In this document: piece after piece, positions 28,266-36,837 of the stretch | Numbering within the stretch: the first letter of the stretch is position 1 | Layout: every line of letters begins with the position of its first letter | Assembly (NCBI RefSeq): GCF_016056275.1 | Contig: NZ_JAECZA010000014.1 | Coordinates: forward strand, 1 to 58,826 | Reading direction: 5' to 3' | DNA length: 58,826 nucleotides | Origin: Dendronalium phyllosphericum CENA369 | GTDB lineage: Bacteria > Cyanobacteriota > Cyanobacteriia > Cyanobacteriales > Nostocaceae | Program-made: the position numbers and the translations under genes | The notes under the pieces: model-generated | What the model was told of the DNA's origin: nothing | Database searches by the model: none | The model's input: only the letters and a program-made list of their open reading frames with translations

Positions 28266-30224
28266 ATGAATTCTGGCAATGGTAAGTTAGCTAGCTCTAA
28301 CTCTAAATGGACACTACAGCCAGAAGGAGAGTTGAAATTTGCTCATCTTCTTATAAATCAAGCTGTAGATGCAGCCTTTGGTTTAGGAGAGAATGGAGAG
28401 TTTCTTTATGTCAATGATGCCACTTGCCGAATGACCGAGTATTCCCGCGAGGAATTACTTGCCATGACTTTGGCTGATGTAGATGTAGACTATTCTCTAC
28501 ATAACTGGTCAGAAATAAAAGTGCGGGATTTCATTACCTTTAAATCTCGGTATCGGACAAAAACAGGACGGATATTTTTGGTAGAAATATCTTTAACTCG
28601 TGTAGAACACCAAGGTAAGAAGTTTAGTTGTGTTTTTATTTATGACAAGAGCGATCGAGTCGTAGAGTTGAGTATGCAAAAGTGGACTGATGACTTAAGA
28701 CAAGCTAAAGATAATTTACAAGAAGAAGTTTCTAAACTCAAGACAAAAGAAGCAGAATTAGAAACATCTTTATCTTTACTTCATTCCACTCTCGAATCTA
28801 CCGCCGTTGGCATTGTCGCAGTTAACTTTGAAGGAGATATTCTGAGTTTAAATCAGAGATTTACGGATATGTGGCAGATTCCAGAATCTCTGATGTTATC
28901 TAAAAAATGCCCGCAATGTAAAACTTTTTTTGAAAATCAACTCAAAGATCCAGAAGCCTTTTTTCGATTGATTTGGGAAGTTTCCAGCCAATCAGATTTT
29001 GAGAGCTATGACATTCTGGAATTGAAAGATGGGAGAGTCTTCGCACATTACTCTAAACCTCATTGGCTTGATAACCAAATTATTGGTAGAGTCTGGAGCA
29101 TTTGGGATATTACTGAATCCAAGAAAACCGAGGAAGCACTACAACTGAACGTAGCTCGATTTCGGACTTTGGCAGAAACAACAGATGCTAACACTTTTCT
29201 GATTCAAGGTACGCGGCTTTGCTATATAAATCCCGCAGTCGAGAAACTTACAGGTTATACAATACAGGAACTGCTAAATGGTTTCGATGTTCGACGATTA
29301 ATTAAAAGTAAAAAAACTAGGCAGGTACGCAATCAAAATCAAGCAGCTAACTTTGAATATCAAGAGATGAATATTCTCACAAAAAACGGCACAGAACGCT
29401 GGCTAGCCTGTGCTGTTACAAAGCTTGATGGCATGTTGGATTTTGGAGGAAAACCAGTTGAACTAATTACAGGCATCGATATCACCGATTACAAATATGC
29501 AGAATCGGATCTCAACCAAGCTTTAGAACAAGCAAAACAACTTAGCGAACTCAGAGCGCGTTTTCTTTCGATGGTCTGCCATCAATTCCGTACTCCGCTA
29601 AATATTGTTTCATTTTCTAATAGCTTACTCAAAGAAGAAGTAGATAAACGGACAGCGAAGAAAATACAACCATTACTCGATCATATGCAAGCCGCTATCG
29701 AGCAAATCGGTCAGATGTTGGACGATATTCTCTTCTTTGCTAAAGCAGAATCAGCAAAACTCAACTTTGAGCCAAAACCCCTTGAGTTAGTTCAATTCTG
29801 TAAGGATTTAGTGGCACAAATGCAGATTGGTATCAAGCACAACTCAATTAATTTTGTCAGTCAACTTAACTCTTTAATAGCTTGCATAGATAAAAAATTG
29901 CTAGAGCCTATTTTAAAGAATTTGCTCGACAATGCAATTAAGTATTCGCCCTCAAATAGAGCAGTGGATTTTAATCTCTCTTGCGAAAAGGAGCAAGTAA
30001 TTTTTCAGGTTAAGGATCGGGGTATCGGCATTCCATTAGAAGATCGACAACGCTTATTTGAGCCATTTTATCGAGGCAGTAATGTCGATAGTATATCTGG
30101 TACTGGATTGGGGCTATCAATACTGAAAACCCTCGTAGACTTACATAGCGGTCAAGTAGCTGTGGAAAGTGAAGTTGGTGTTGGCACTACGTTTACTGTC
30201 ATACTGCCACTATTGACAAAATAA
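28266..30224 (+). CDS. PAS-containing hybridless sensor histidine kinase of the scytonemin cluster
   Basis: About 652 aa. PAS domains at about 25-140 (VDAAFGLGENGEFLYVNDATCRMTEYSREELL), 170-285 and 290-410, the first followed by a coiled coil. HisKA H-box FLSMVCHQFRTPLN has phospho-acceptor His at about 439. The HATPase has N box LLDNAIKYS, G1 DRGIGI and G2 GTGLGLS. No membrane span, so probably a soluble sensor. Divergent from scyA and followed by an AraC-type response regulator, as in Nostoc punctiforme (Npun_F1277). ATG 28266 was preferred over GTG 28233 because AGAGGT sits about 12 nt upstream. Likely senses UV or oxidative signals (inference). Confidence 0.92.
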   Translation: MNSGNGKLASSNSKWTLQPEGELKFAHLLINQAVDAAFGLGENGEFLYVNDATCRMTEYSREELLAMTLADVDVDYSLHNWSEIKVRDFITFKSRYRTKTGRIFLVEISLTRVEHQGKKFSCVFIYDKSDRVVELSMQKWTDDLRQAKDNLQEEVSKLKTKEAELETSLSLLHSTLESTAVGIVAVNFEGDILSLNQRFTDMWQIPESLMLSKKCPQCKTFFENQLKDPEAFFRLIWEVSSQSDFESYDILELKDGRVFAHYSKPHWLDNQIIGRVWSIWDITESKKTEEALQLNVARFRTLAETTDANTFLIQGTRLCYINPAVEKLTGYTIQELLNGFDVRRLIKSKKTRQVRNQNQAANFEYQEMNILTKNGTERWLACAVTKLDGMLDFGGKPVELITGIDITDYKYAESDLNQALEQAKQLSELRARFLSMVCHQFRTPLNIVSFSNSLLKEEVDKRTAKKIQPLLDHMQAAIEQIGQMLDDILFFAKAESAKLNFEPKPLELVQFCKDLVAQMQIGIKHNSINFVSQLNSLIACIDKKLLEPILKNLLDNAIKYSPSNRAVDFNLSCEKEQVIFQVKDRGIGIPLEDRQRLFEPFYRGSNVDSISGTGLGLSILKTLVDLHSGQVAVESEVGVGTTFTVILPLLTK

Positions 30225-30237
30225 ACTCGCAATTCCG

Positions 30238-30282
30238 AGTTATGAATGTTTAGTTGTTCGTTAAAACTAAACATTCATAACT
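30238..30282 (+). other. 18-bp perfect hairpin between kinase and regulator genes
   Basis: Arms 30238-30255 (agttatgaatgtttagtt) and 30265-30282 are exact complements with a 9-nt loop. There is no T-run after it, so it is not a classical terminator; an mRNA processing or stability element is possible. Confidence 0.6.
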
Positions 30283-30385
30283 CTTGGAAAGAGGCAATTC
30301 ATCTCGTCCCTAATTAATGCTTGCTAGAAAGTTTGGTAACTATGTTTAGCAACATATTCTATTAAAGTTATTGTAACCAAAGATC

Positions 30386-31180
30386 ATGTTTAAATCGTCG
30401 AAAAAAATTCTTGTAATTGAAGATGATAATATTACTCGCAATCTTTATTTAAAAGGTCTTGAGGCTAAAGGTTTCGAGATTGTGGGAGCTGCCAACGGTC
30501 GTGTTGGTATACAGCAAGTACAAGAGCATATACCCGATTTAGTGATTTGCGATATTACAATGCCCGATATGGATGGTTACAGGGTTTTAACTACTCTACG
30601 TCAAGATCCGACAACAGCGGTTATTCCTTTTATATTTCTGACTGGTAGTAGCACGAGGGCAGATATTCGCAAAGCTATGGAATTGGGGGCAGACGATTAT
30701 ATTACCAAACCTTCTACACTAGATGAATTGCTTAGAGCGATCGCTAGTCGCTTGCAAAGACAAGCAAATCTGCAATATTGGTGCGCTACTAAACTTCAGA
30801 AAGTTGCAAAACCAGTATCTACAGATAACACAGCGCTCACTTCTCCCAGTTCAATCTTTCCCGACATTCCCCAACTGAAAGAAGTTTTCGACTTCATCGA
30901 AGCCCATTATCATGAAGGAATTACTCTGTGTGATGTAGCTGAGGCAGTTGGTTACTCACCTGCTTACTTAACAAACCGAGTCGCAAGACAAACAGGAGAA
31001 ACTGTCAACTGTTGGATTGTCAAACGCCGGATGGTAGGGGCGCGTTTCTTACTTCAAAACAACGATCGCACAGTCGAGCAAATTGCCAAAGAACTGGGTT
31101 ATCAAGATGTATCTCATTTCTCCCGCCAGTTTCGCCAACATCACGGTTTACCTCCCCAGGCTTGGCGCAAAAAGCATTAA
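30386..31180 (+). CDS. AraC-family response regulator of the scytonemin cluster
   Basis: 264 aa. Receiver domain about 1-125 with acidic pocket EDD, phospho-acceptor Asp at about 56 (LVICDITMPDMDGY), T in FLTGSS and K in ITKPS. The C-terminal AraC/XylS double HTH is at about 165-262 (LCDVAEAVGYSPAYLTNRVARQTGETVNCWIVKRRM ... ELGYQDVSHFSRQFRQHHG). It matches the regulator shown to be needed for scytonemin production in Nostoc punctiforme (Npun_F1278). Partner of the upstream kinase, 161 nt away with a strong hairpin between. Candidate binder of the R motifs upstream of scyA. Confidence 0.93.
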   Translation: MFKSSKKILVIEDDNITRNLYLKGLEAKGFEIVGAANGRVGIQQVQEHIPDLVICDITMPDMDGYRVLTTLRQDPTTAVIPFIFLTGSSTRADIRKAMELGADDYITKPSTLDELLRAIASRLQRQANLQYWCATKLQKVAKPVSTDNTALTSPSSIFPDIPQLKEVFDFIEAHYHEGITLCDVAEAVGYSPAYLTNRVARQTGETVNCWIVKRRMVGARFLLQNNDRTVEQIAKELGYQDVSHFSRQFRQHHGLPPQAWRKKH

Positions 31181-31539
31181 GTTGTGATGGTAGGTTGGGG
31201 GAGATGAGGGAGATGAGGGAGATGAGGGAGCAAAGAGTATGAAATTTAATCTCTTCACTTCCCCAGCTTTTTCGGCTTATCCGAACCGTGTTGGCTCAAT
31301 ATAAGCTATTGGTTCATTTTGCTGCGATCGCTATTACAAAGAAAGGCAGAGGGTCGAGGGCAGAAGGCACTTATGTTAAGAGTATTAATTAAAACTTTAG
31401 TCTGGGTTTAAAGTCCAGCTGAAAGCAGCATAATTACTGGTTTTGCTTACAGCGACGTATAAAACGTCATTATTACAATCCTACTCTTTTAAGGGTAGGT
31501 TCCCTTCTGCCTTCTGCCTCCTGCCTCCTGCCTTCTGAA
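31181..31539. other. Repeat-rich convergent gap
   Basis: 359 bp between convergent genes: gagatgagg nonamers (31199-31232), small hairpins gacgtataaaacgtc (31454-31468) and cctactc ... gggtagg (31481-31500), and ctgcctt heptads (31505-31535). No gene. Confidence 0.6.
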
Positions 31540-32919
31540 TCAAAACCCTATCAGCCAAGATAAGAAATTTCCCCACCAAGAACCAGTGAGATTACCTACA
31601 GTTAACTGCATTTTTTTGCGAATATCTTGGATATTCCAGTTAGTTAGCTTGGCTAGAGTTTGAGCTTCTTGTTCAAAACGCTTGGGCAAAGACCGCTTGT
31701 ATTCTCTACCTGAGCGACAGTTCAGTTCGCCCGTAAAAGGATGTTGCAAAATATAACGTCCTTGGAAAGATTCTTGGTTAGAGGTTTGGTGAAACATCGG
31801 GTCTTCAGGGAATTTATCGCGGGTGTAGCGGATATGTAAGCGAGTAATAAAGACACTACTAGTAGGAGGACGACGACGAAAGCTAGGGGGTACTGGCGCG
31901 TCACTGGTAGAATTATCATCCAGCCAAAATACGCCCGCTTGCTTGAGTTCTTCTTGGCTCAAGGGGTCGGCAGAACAAGGATCGCAACTACTCATATCCC
32001 ATGCATACTCCAAGAAAGCGACTTTACGATCTTCTTTAATGTAGGAAGTTTGGAACATGGACTTGTAGAAGTTGCTAAATTCATCTTTGACATATACGGG
32101 AATGTTAGCGTCTGAAGGGATTTTCACAGTTCGATAGTTAGTGATTTCTGCTTGTCCTTCTGGCGATAGAATGTAAACAATTAAATCCTGCTCTTTTGTC
32201 GCATTGATCATGCCCAAACGAATTGGCAGCATGAACCTAGGTGATTGATAAGAAATTTGCAATGGACGCAGAAACTGATAGCCAGATTCTTCAAATTTAT
32301 CGAGGTTGACTTTAGCAACAAAGAATTTCATTGCCGAGCGAATGTATGGCTTAAGTAACTGTTTTGCTCCTCTAGGAATTTTGTAGCCATTGCGATTGAG
32401 CCAAGTTTCCAGCCCGCCAGATTCTTTAGCACTGAGAATCACAATGTCGTATTCACCGACGTTGAAACGCGCCTCAACGGTGACACCTAAACTATCATCG
32501 CTACCTCTAGGTCTACCCGCCGCATTACTCGCTGCTGGTGCAGGCACTTCTTGATATACCCTATCTCTCCTCTCTATGTCACAAGGGTCGGGGTCAAAAT
32601 ATTCAACTAATCGCGGCGCGCTAAAAGCATCTAAGCGCTCAATAATTTTGGGTTCGGCAACGCGAACTTGCTCTTTTTGCAATACCGTTGGCACAGGTAC
32701 AACCATTGCAAAATCTTTAACTTCTCCTTGAAAGTCGTTTGCCATTGTTAAAACAGTGCGATCGCCATCTCGCGCGATCGCCACTTGAGAAGCTTGGTTA
32801 TATAATTTGGCATCGGCTTTAGCAACATAAAATCCGCAAAATGCCCAAGCCGCTGGTGCAAAGCACGCCACAGCTACCAATGCTAGTAATAATGGAATGA
32901 TGAATTTAAAACGCTTCAT
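31540..32919 (-). CDS. DUF2330 domain secreted protein
   Basis: 459 aa. Cleavable signal peptide about 1-26 (ALVAVACFAPAAWAFCGFYV). The DUF2330 body starts with CGFYVAKADAKLYNQASQVAIARDGDRTVLTMANDFQGEVKDFAMVVPVPT and has several Cys (DPCD, CDPC). A C-terminal hydrophobic segment (SWWGNFLSWLIGF) may anchor it. Function of the family is unknown. It lies 42 nt downstream of an RnfD-like membrane protein gene on the same strand, a pairing I believe is recurrent in cyanobacteria, hinting at a shared envelope or redox task. Confidence 0.85.
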   Translation of the reverse strand: MKRFKFIIPLLLALVAVACFAPAAWAFCGFYVAKADAKLYNQASQVAIARDGDRTVLTMANDFQGEVKDFAMVVPVPTVLQKEQVRVAEPKIIERLDAFSAPRLVEYFDPDPCDIERRDRVYQEVPAPAASNAAGRPRGSDDSLGVTVEARFNVGEYDIVILSAKESGGLETWLNRNGYKIPRGAKQLLKPYIRSAMKFFVAKVNLDKFEESGYQFLRPLQISYQSPRFMLPIRLGMINATKEQDLIVYILSPEGQAEITNYRTVKIPSDANIPVYVKDEFSNFYKSMFQTSYIKEDRKVAFLEYAWDMSSCDPCSADPLSQEELKQAGVFWLDDNSTSDAPVPPSFRRRPPTSSVFITRLHIRYTRDKFPEDPMFHQTSNQESFQGRYILQHPFTGELNCRSGREYKRSLPKRFEQEAQTLAKLTNWNIQDIRKKMQLTVGNLTGSWWGNFLSWLIGF

Positions 32920-32938
32920 TTTATACCTCCAATTTAAG

Positions 32939-33006
32939 TGCTGTCGTAGAGGCGCGATTGATTACTGTGCTGTCGTAGAGACGCGATTAATCGCGTCTGT
33001 ACAAGA
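32939..33006. repeat. Double palindromic repeat at the RnfD-like gene end
   Basis: Two tandem copies of tgctgtcgtagag-cgcgatt. The second includes the 20-nt perfect palindrome 32979-32998 identical to 23687-23706. The RnfD-like reading frame ends inside it, adding residues NSCTDAINRVSTTAQ. Confidence 0.7.
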
Positions 33007-33882
33007 GTTAGTTGTTATTCTTACCTCCCCTGCTTTCTCTGCTCCCTCATCCCCTTCATCTCTCCAAGAAAATCGCGGGGCTGACCAGAGAACATCTAGC
33101 AGCATGGTCAATGGTGCAAGGGCGAATAATGCCCAAAAAACTGCGGTGGAAATAAAGAAGTAATTCCGTAGAATGAAGGTCAAGATGGCAATGCAGATCG
33201 CCCAAATTACGCGTCCAATCCGAGCATTGGGAATTGAGCGAGGATCGGTAATCATAAATAGGGCAAATAGCAGTAAAGAACCGCTCATCAATCGATGCCA
33301 GTAAACATCCCAAGTCCAACCCAGCCAGAGATTGCGAATTGCTTCTAGCAAGGAATATGCACCCAAAAAAGCAGCTGTAGTATCCCAGCGACCGATCCGC
33401 TGCAAAATCATGCCGCCAGTGCCAGCAAATAACAGCCCATACCACCATTCTTCGCCCCACTGTCCTGGTGAAACCCAAGCATCGGGGGTGAGAAGTAAGG
33501 CAGAAATAATGCCAAAATTCGCAGGGTTGAAGAAATGTTTGTTGCCCAGTTGGAAAAGAAATTTGCTAGCGATCGCACTTGTCGCAGCAAAGGCCATTGT
33601 CGTCCAGTGGTCAGCCCGCAATAGTAAGCTCAGTCCCAAGGAAGTAATCAAGGCACTGCGAAGATTCTTCATTTGCCCTGCGTCATTTGGCTGTTGTTCT
33701 TTGCCAACGACACCTGACAACTGACAACTGACACTTGACAACATCCATTGAATTGCGAAACAAGTGGCGATCGCTACCCCAATCAACTCCGGTCGCAACG
33801 TCCAGTCCCTTGTACCAATTCCTAAGACCAGAAACAAGCTAAGAAAGAGAATTTGATAATCTCGTATATCTTTGAGCAGCAT
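32962..33882 (-). CDS. RnfD/NqrB-family membrane protein
   Basis: 306 aa with about eight hydrophobic segments; resembles the RnfD/NqrB family (NPANFGIISALLLTPDAWVSPGQWG, FALFMITDPRSIPNARIGRVIWA). The other Rnf/Nqr subunits are absent here, so it is not part of a standard Rnf complex. A covalent-flavin S-x-T motif of true RnfD is not evident. Upstream partner of the DUF2330 gene. The C-terminal 15 residues are encoded by dispersed repeats and are probably not native. Function unknown. Confidence 0.8.
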   Translation of the reverse strand: MLLKDIRDYQILFLSLFLVLGIGTRDWTLRPELIGVAIATCFAIQWMLSSVSCQLSGVVGKEQQPNDAGQMKNLRSALITSLGLSLLLRADHWTTMAFAATSAIASKFLFQLGNKHFFNPANFGIISALLLTPDAWVSPGQWGEEWWYGLLFAGTGGMILQRIGRWDTTAAFLGAYSLLEAIRNLWLGWTWDVYWHRLMSGSLLLFALFMITDPRSIPNARIGRVIWAICIAILTFILRNYFFISTAVFWALFALAPLTMLLDVLWSAPRFSWRDEGDEGAEKAGEVRITTNSCTDAINRVSTTAQ

Positions 33883-34469
33883 TAACCCTTAACTCAGGGA
33901 TTCCCCCTAGATTTTTACTCAATCTAAACGAGTGCAAGCTCGAATAAGGTTGCTGTTACAGATTTTGTTACAAAACCTGATGATATGTCTGAATACTCGA
34001 AATAATCTCAAAATAATCTTAAATTTCGCAAAGCCGGGTTTTGTCTGTGTAGCAAAGCGTTCCCGTGCTCATTCTTTGAGTGGTGCGCTAAGGAAACTTT
34101 GTATTGTGGCAAGCTGTCAACAAAACAGAGTTCTTGTGAGGTTACTTCTTCTCTTCCCCTGCTTTACCACTTAAAATATTCGATTTTAAATGTATCGAAT
34201 TTTAGCATAATTGTTTGTATTTACACTAAAAATTGCCGATGACTATATCAACATCACATACCACAACTTTATGCAACCAAAGTCTTAATATACTATGATT
34301 TACTTTGATAAATTTTGTATATTTCGTTAATTATGATACCGAAAACTATCGAGTTTTAGATGGAATACTAGCACAGCTAAAGTTTTTTAGATTTAGTAAC
34401 AACTAGATCCAGTATCATCATAAAACTGCTAACTGCATGTGGTGTCCGAAACAACAGGGGAGTGGAGAC
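33883..34469. other. Intergenic region upstream of the hopanoid operon
   Basis: 587 bp, AT-rich towards the right. I see no gene, RNA or strong hairpin; presumably it holds divergent promoters. Confidence 0.5.
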
Positions 34470-35291
34470 ATGGATTTACGTAGCGATGCATTGCAAATCC
34501 TTAAAGAAACTAGCCGAACCTTTTATATTCCAATTAGTATATTACCGCCAGGATTGCAAGAAGCAGTAGCTTCAGCATACTTGTGTATGCGTGCCATTGA
34601 TGAAATTGAAGATCATCCAGAACTGGATAATTTTACTAAAGCCAAACTCTTACGAATAATTAGCTTGACATTACAGGCAGGTGTTGATGGTTTTGCGGTT
34701 GATGCTTTTTCTGTAGGATTTAGCGGATATGAGAATTCCCTAGAAGAAGTCACTGTTAGGGTGAGAGAATGGTCGCTACTAGCACCTGAAACCATCGCCC
34801 CGCGAATTTGGGATGCTACCGCTGCAATGGCAGACCGAATGGCTTACTGGGCAGAAAAAAACTGGAAAATTCATACAGAATCTGATTTAGATCGTTACAC
34901 CTTTGGAGTTGCAGGTGCAGTTGGTTTGTTACTCTCAGATTTATGGACTTGGTATGACGGAACGCAAACGAACCGCACTCAAGCGATCGCCTTCGGTCGC
35001 GGACTACAAGCAGTTAATATCCTGCGTAATCACAAAGAAGATATCAAACGTGGGGTAAACTTCTTTCCAGAAGGTTGGAGTACAACAAATCTTCACGAAT
35101 ATGCTCGTCGCAATCTAATTCTAGCAAATGCCTATACCCAATCTCTGCCTACGGGGCCTGCTTTAGATTTTTGTCAAATTCCTTTAACCTTAGCTCATGG
35201 TACTCTAGATGCTCTAGCTAACGGTAAAGAAAAACTTAGCCGTAGTGATGTGTTTGCACTCATTGAGCAGCTAAGTAACATCAGCAAATAA
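34470..35291 (+). CDS. Squalene/phytoene synthase family protein
   Basis: About 273 aa. Head-to-head prenyltransferase fold: SRTFYIPISILP and the first Asp-rich motif YLCMRAIDEIED, with later NILRNHKED and KRGVNFFPEGW. The second motif has Asn-His-Lys in place of the usual Asp-Val-Gly of RDVGED, leaving fewer Mg-binding acids. ATG 34470 was chosen over 34437 because AGGGGAGTGGAG lies immediately upstream. It begins a gene set with hpnJ and hpnK, so a role in squalene or hopanoid supply is likely, but the substrate cannot be fixed. Confidence 0.85.
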   Translation: MDLRSDALQILKETSRTFYIPISILPPGLQEAVASAYLCMRAIDEIEDHPELDNFTKAKLLRIISLTLQAGVDGFAVDAFSVGFSGYENSLEEVTVRVREWSLLAPETIAPRIWDATAAMADRMAYWAEKNWKIHTESDLDRYTFGVAGAVGLLLSDLWTWYDGTQTNRTQAIAFGRGLQAVNILRNHKEDIKRGVNFFPEGWSTTNLHEYARRNLILANAYTQSLPTGPALDFCQIPLTLAHGTLDALANGKEKLSRSDVFALIEQLSNISK

Positions 35292-35396
35292 AACAAGCTT
35301 TATCCTGATATCCCCTGTTAACAGCCACCATTTTCTGATTTTTCCACTTCATAACAGCCGTAAACAAGCAATAAAGACAAGGACACGTAAAGATTT

Positions 35397-36833
35397 ATGA
35401 TGAAGACTTTGCTGCTGAATCCACCTTCTTTTGAAGGATTTGATGGGGGAGCTAGCTCTCGCTGGCCTGCCACACGGGAAATTGAATCGTATTGGTATCC
35501 TGTATGGCTGGCATATCCAGCTGCTGCGATCGCGGAAAGTCGGGTGCTTGATGCCCCACCGCACGGTATTTCGCCCCAAGAAACTGTGCAAATCGCAACG
35601 GATTACGACTTTGTTGTAATTTTTACAAGTACGCCGGGATTTTATAGCGATGTCCGTTTAGCAGAGATGATGAAGGCAGCAAAGCCTAGTTTAAAAATTG
35701 CCTTTGTCGGCCCTCATGTCACAACACAGCCAACAGAAAGCTTAATGGCAAGTGAAGCGATCGACTTTGTGACGCATCGAGAGTTTGATTATTCGGTTCC
35801 GGAGTTTGCTGCTGGCAAGCCCCTCGAAGAAATCAAAGGTGTGAGTTTCCGCAAAGATGGTCAGATAGTTCACAACGAACCCCGCCCCCCAATTGAAAAT
35901 TTGGATGCTCTTCCTTGGGCCACGCCTATTTACAAGCGCGACCTCGATGTAACTCGCTACAACGTACCCTTCTTACTGCATCCATACATTGCCTTCTACA
36001 CCACACGCGGCTGTCCTGCCAAATGCACCTTTTGCCTTTGGCCCCAAACCTTTGACGGTCATGCTTGGCGACAAAGGTCTGTAGATGACGTTGCTAAAGA
36101 AGTAGAACACGCCCTGAAACTCTTCCCAGATGTCAAAGAAATTTTCTTTGATGATGATACTTTTACTATCGGTAAACAGCGAGTACTGGCATTGTGCGAG
36201 AAATTCAAGCCGCTGAATTTTACTTGGTCTTGTACATCCCGCGTGCATGTAGATTTAGAAACTCTCCAGGCGATGAAAGCGGCTGGTTGTCGTTTGTTTA
36301 TTGTCGGGTTTGAGTCGGGTAATTCTCAAATTCTCAAGAACATCAAGAAGGGAGCAACAGTAGAACAAGCCCGCACTTTTATGAAGAACTGCAAAAAAGC
36401 TGGTATTGTTGTCCATGGTGATTTCATTATTGGGTTGCCAGGTGAAACCAAAGAAACCATCGAGCAGACACTGGCATTTGCCAAGGAACTGGATTGCGAA
36501 ACGATTCAAGTGTCAATTGCTCATGCTTTCCCTGGGACTGAACTGTACAGCTATGTCGAAGCAAACAACTATCTGCGTTCTGATGTTGACATGACTGATG
36601 AAACAGGCCATCAGTTACCTCACATTGAGTATCCTGGGTTGTCCCGTGGCGAAATGATGCAGGCAGTTGAGTATTTCTACGATAAATATTATTTCCGCCC
36701 CCGCATTGTTGCCCGCATTGTCAAGAATGCAATTTTTGATGCCAAGGAACGCCAGCGCTTGTACAAAGAGGCACGGGAATATCTGAACTTACGTGCCAAG
36801 CGTAAGCAATTTGTTGCTAGCGAACGGACATAA
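35397..36833 (+). CDS. hpnJ: Hopanoid side-chain radical SAM protein HpnJ
   Basis: 478 aa. N-terminal B12-binding-like domain (about 1-150), radical SAM core with the cluster motif TRGCPAKCTFC (CxxxCxxC, about 205-215), then FFDDDTFTIGK and GFESGNSQILKNIKKG. HpnJ is linked in other bacteria to ring contraction that forms the cyclitol ether of composite bacteriohopanepolyols, working after HpnI (glycosyl transfer) and HpnK (deacetylation). Followed immediately by hpnK and preceded (105 nt) by a squalene/phytoene-synthase-like gene, consistent with a hopanoid operon. Confidence 0.9.
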   Translation: MMKTLLLNPPSFEGFDGGASSRWPATREIESYWYPVWLAYPAAAIAESRVLDAPPHGISPQETVQIATDYDFVVIFTSTPGFYSDVRLAEMMKAAKPSLKIAFVGPHVTTQPTESLMASEAIDFVTHREFDYSVPEFAAGKPLEEIKGVSFRKDGQIVHNEPRPPIENLDALPWATPIYKRDLDVTRYNVPFLLHPYIAFYTTRGCPAKCTFCLWPQTFDGHAWRQRSVDDVAKEVEHALKLFPDVKEIFFDDDTFTIGKQRVLALCEKFKPLNFTWSCTSRVHVDLETLQAMKAAGCRLFIVGFESGNSQILKNIKKGATVEQARTFMKNCKKAGIVVHGDFIIGLPGETKETIEQTLAFAKELDCETIQVSIAHAFPGTELYSYVEANNYLRSDVDMTDETGHQLPHIEYPGLSRGEMMQAVEYFYDKYYFRPRIVARIVKNAIFDAKERQRLYKEAREYLNLRAKRKQFVASERT

Positions 36834-36837
36834 GAGT

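Noticed and set aside
32962-33882. Full Rnf/Nqr complex locus
   Set aside because: Only an RnfD-like gene is present; no RnfA, B, C, E or G homologues within the window.
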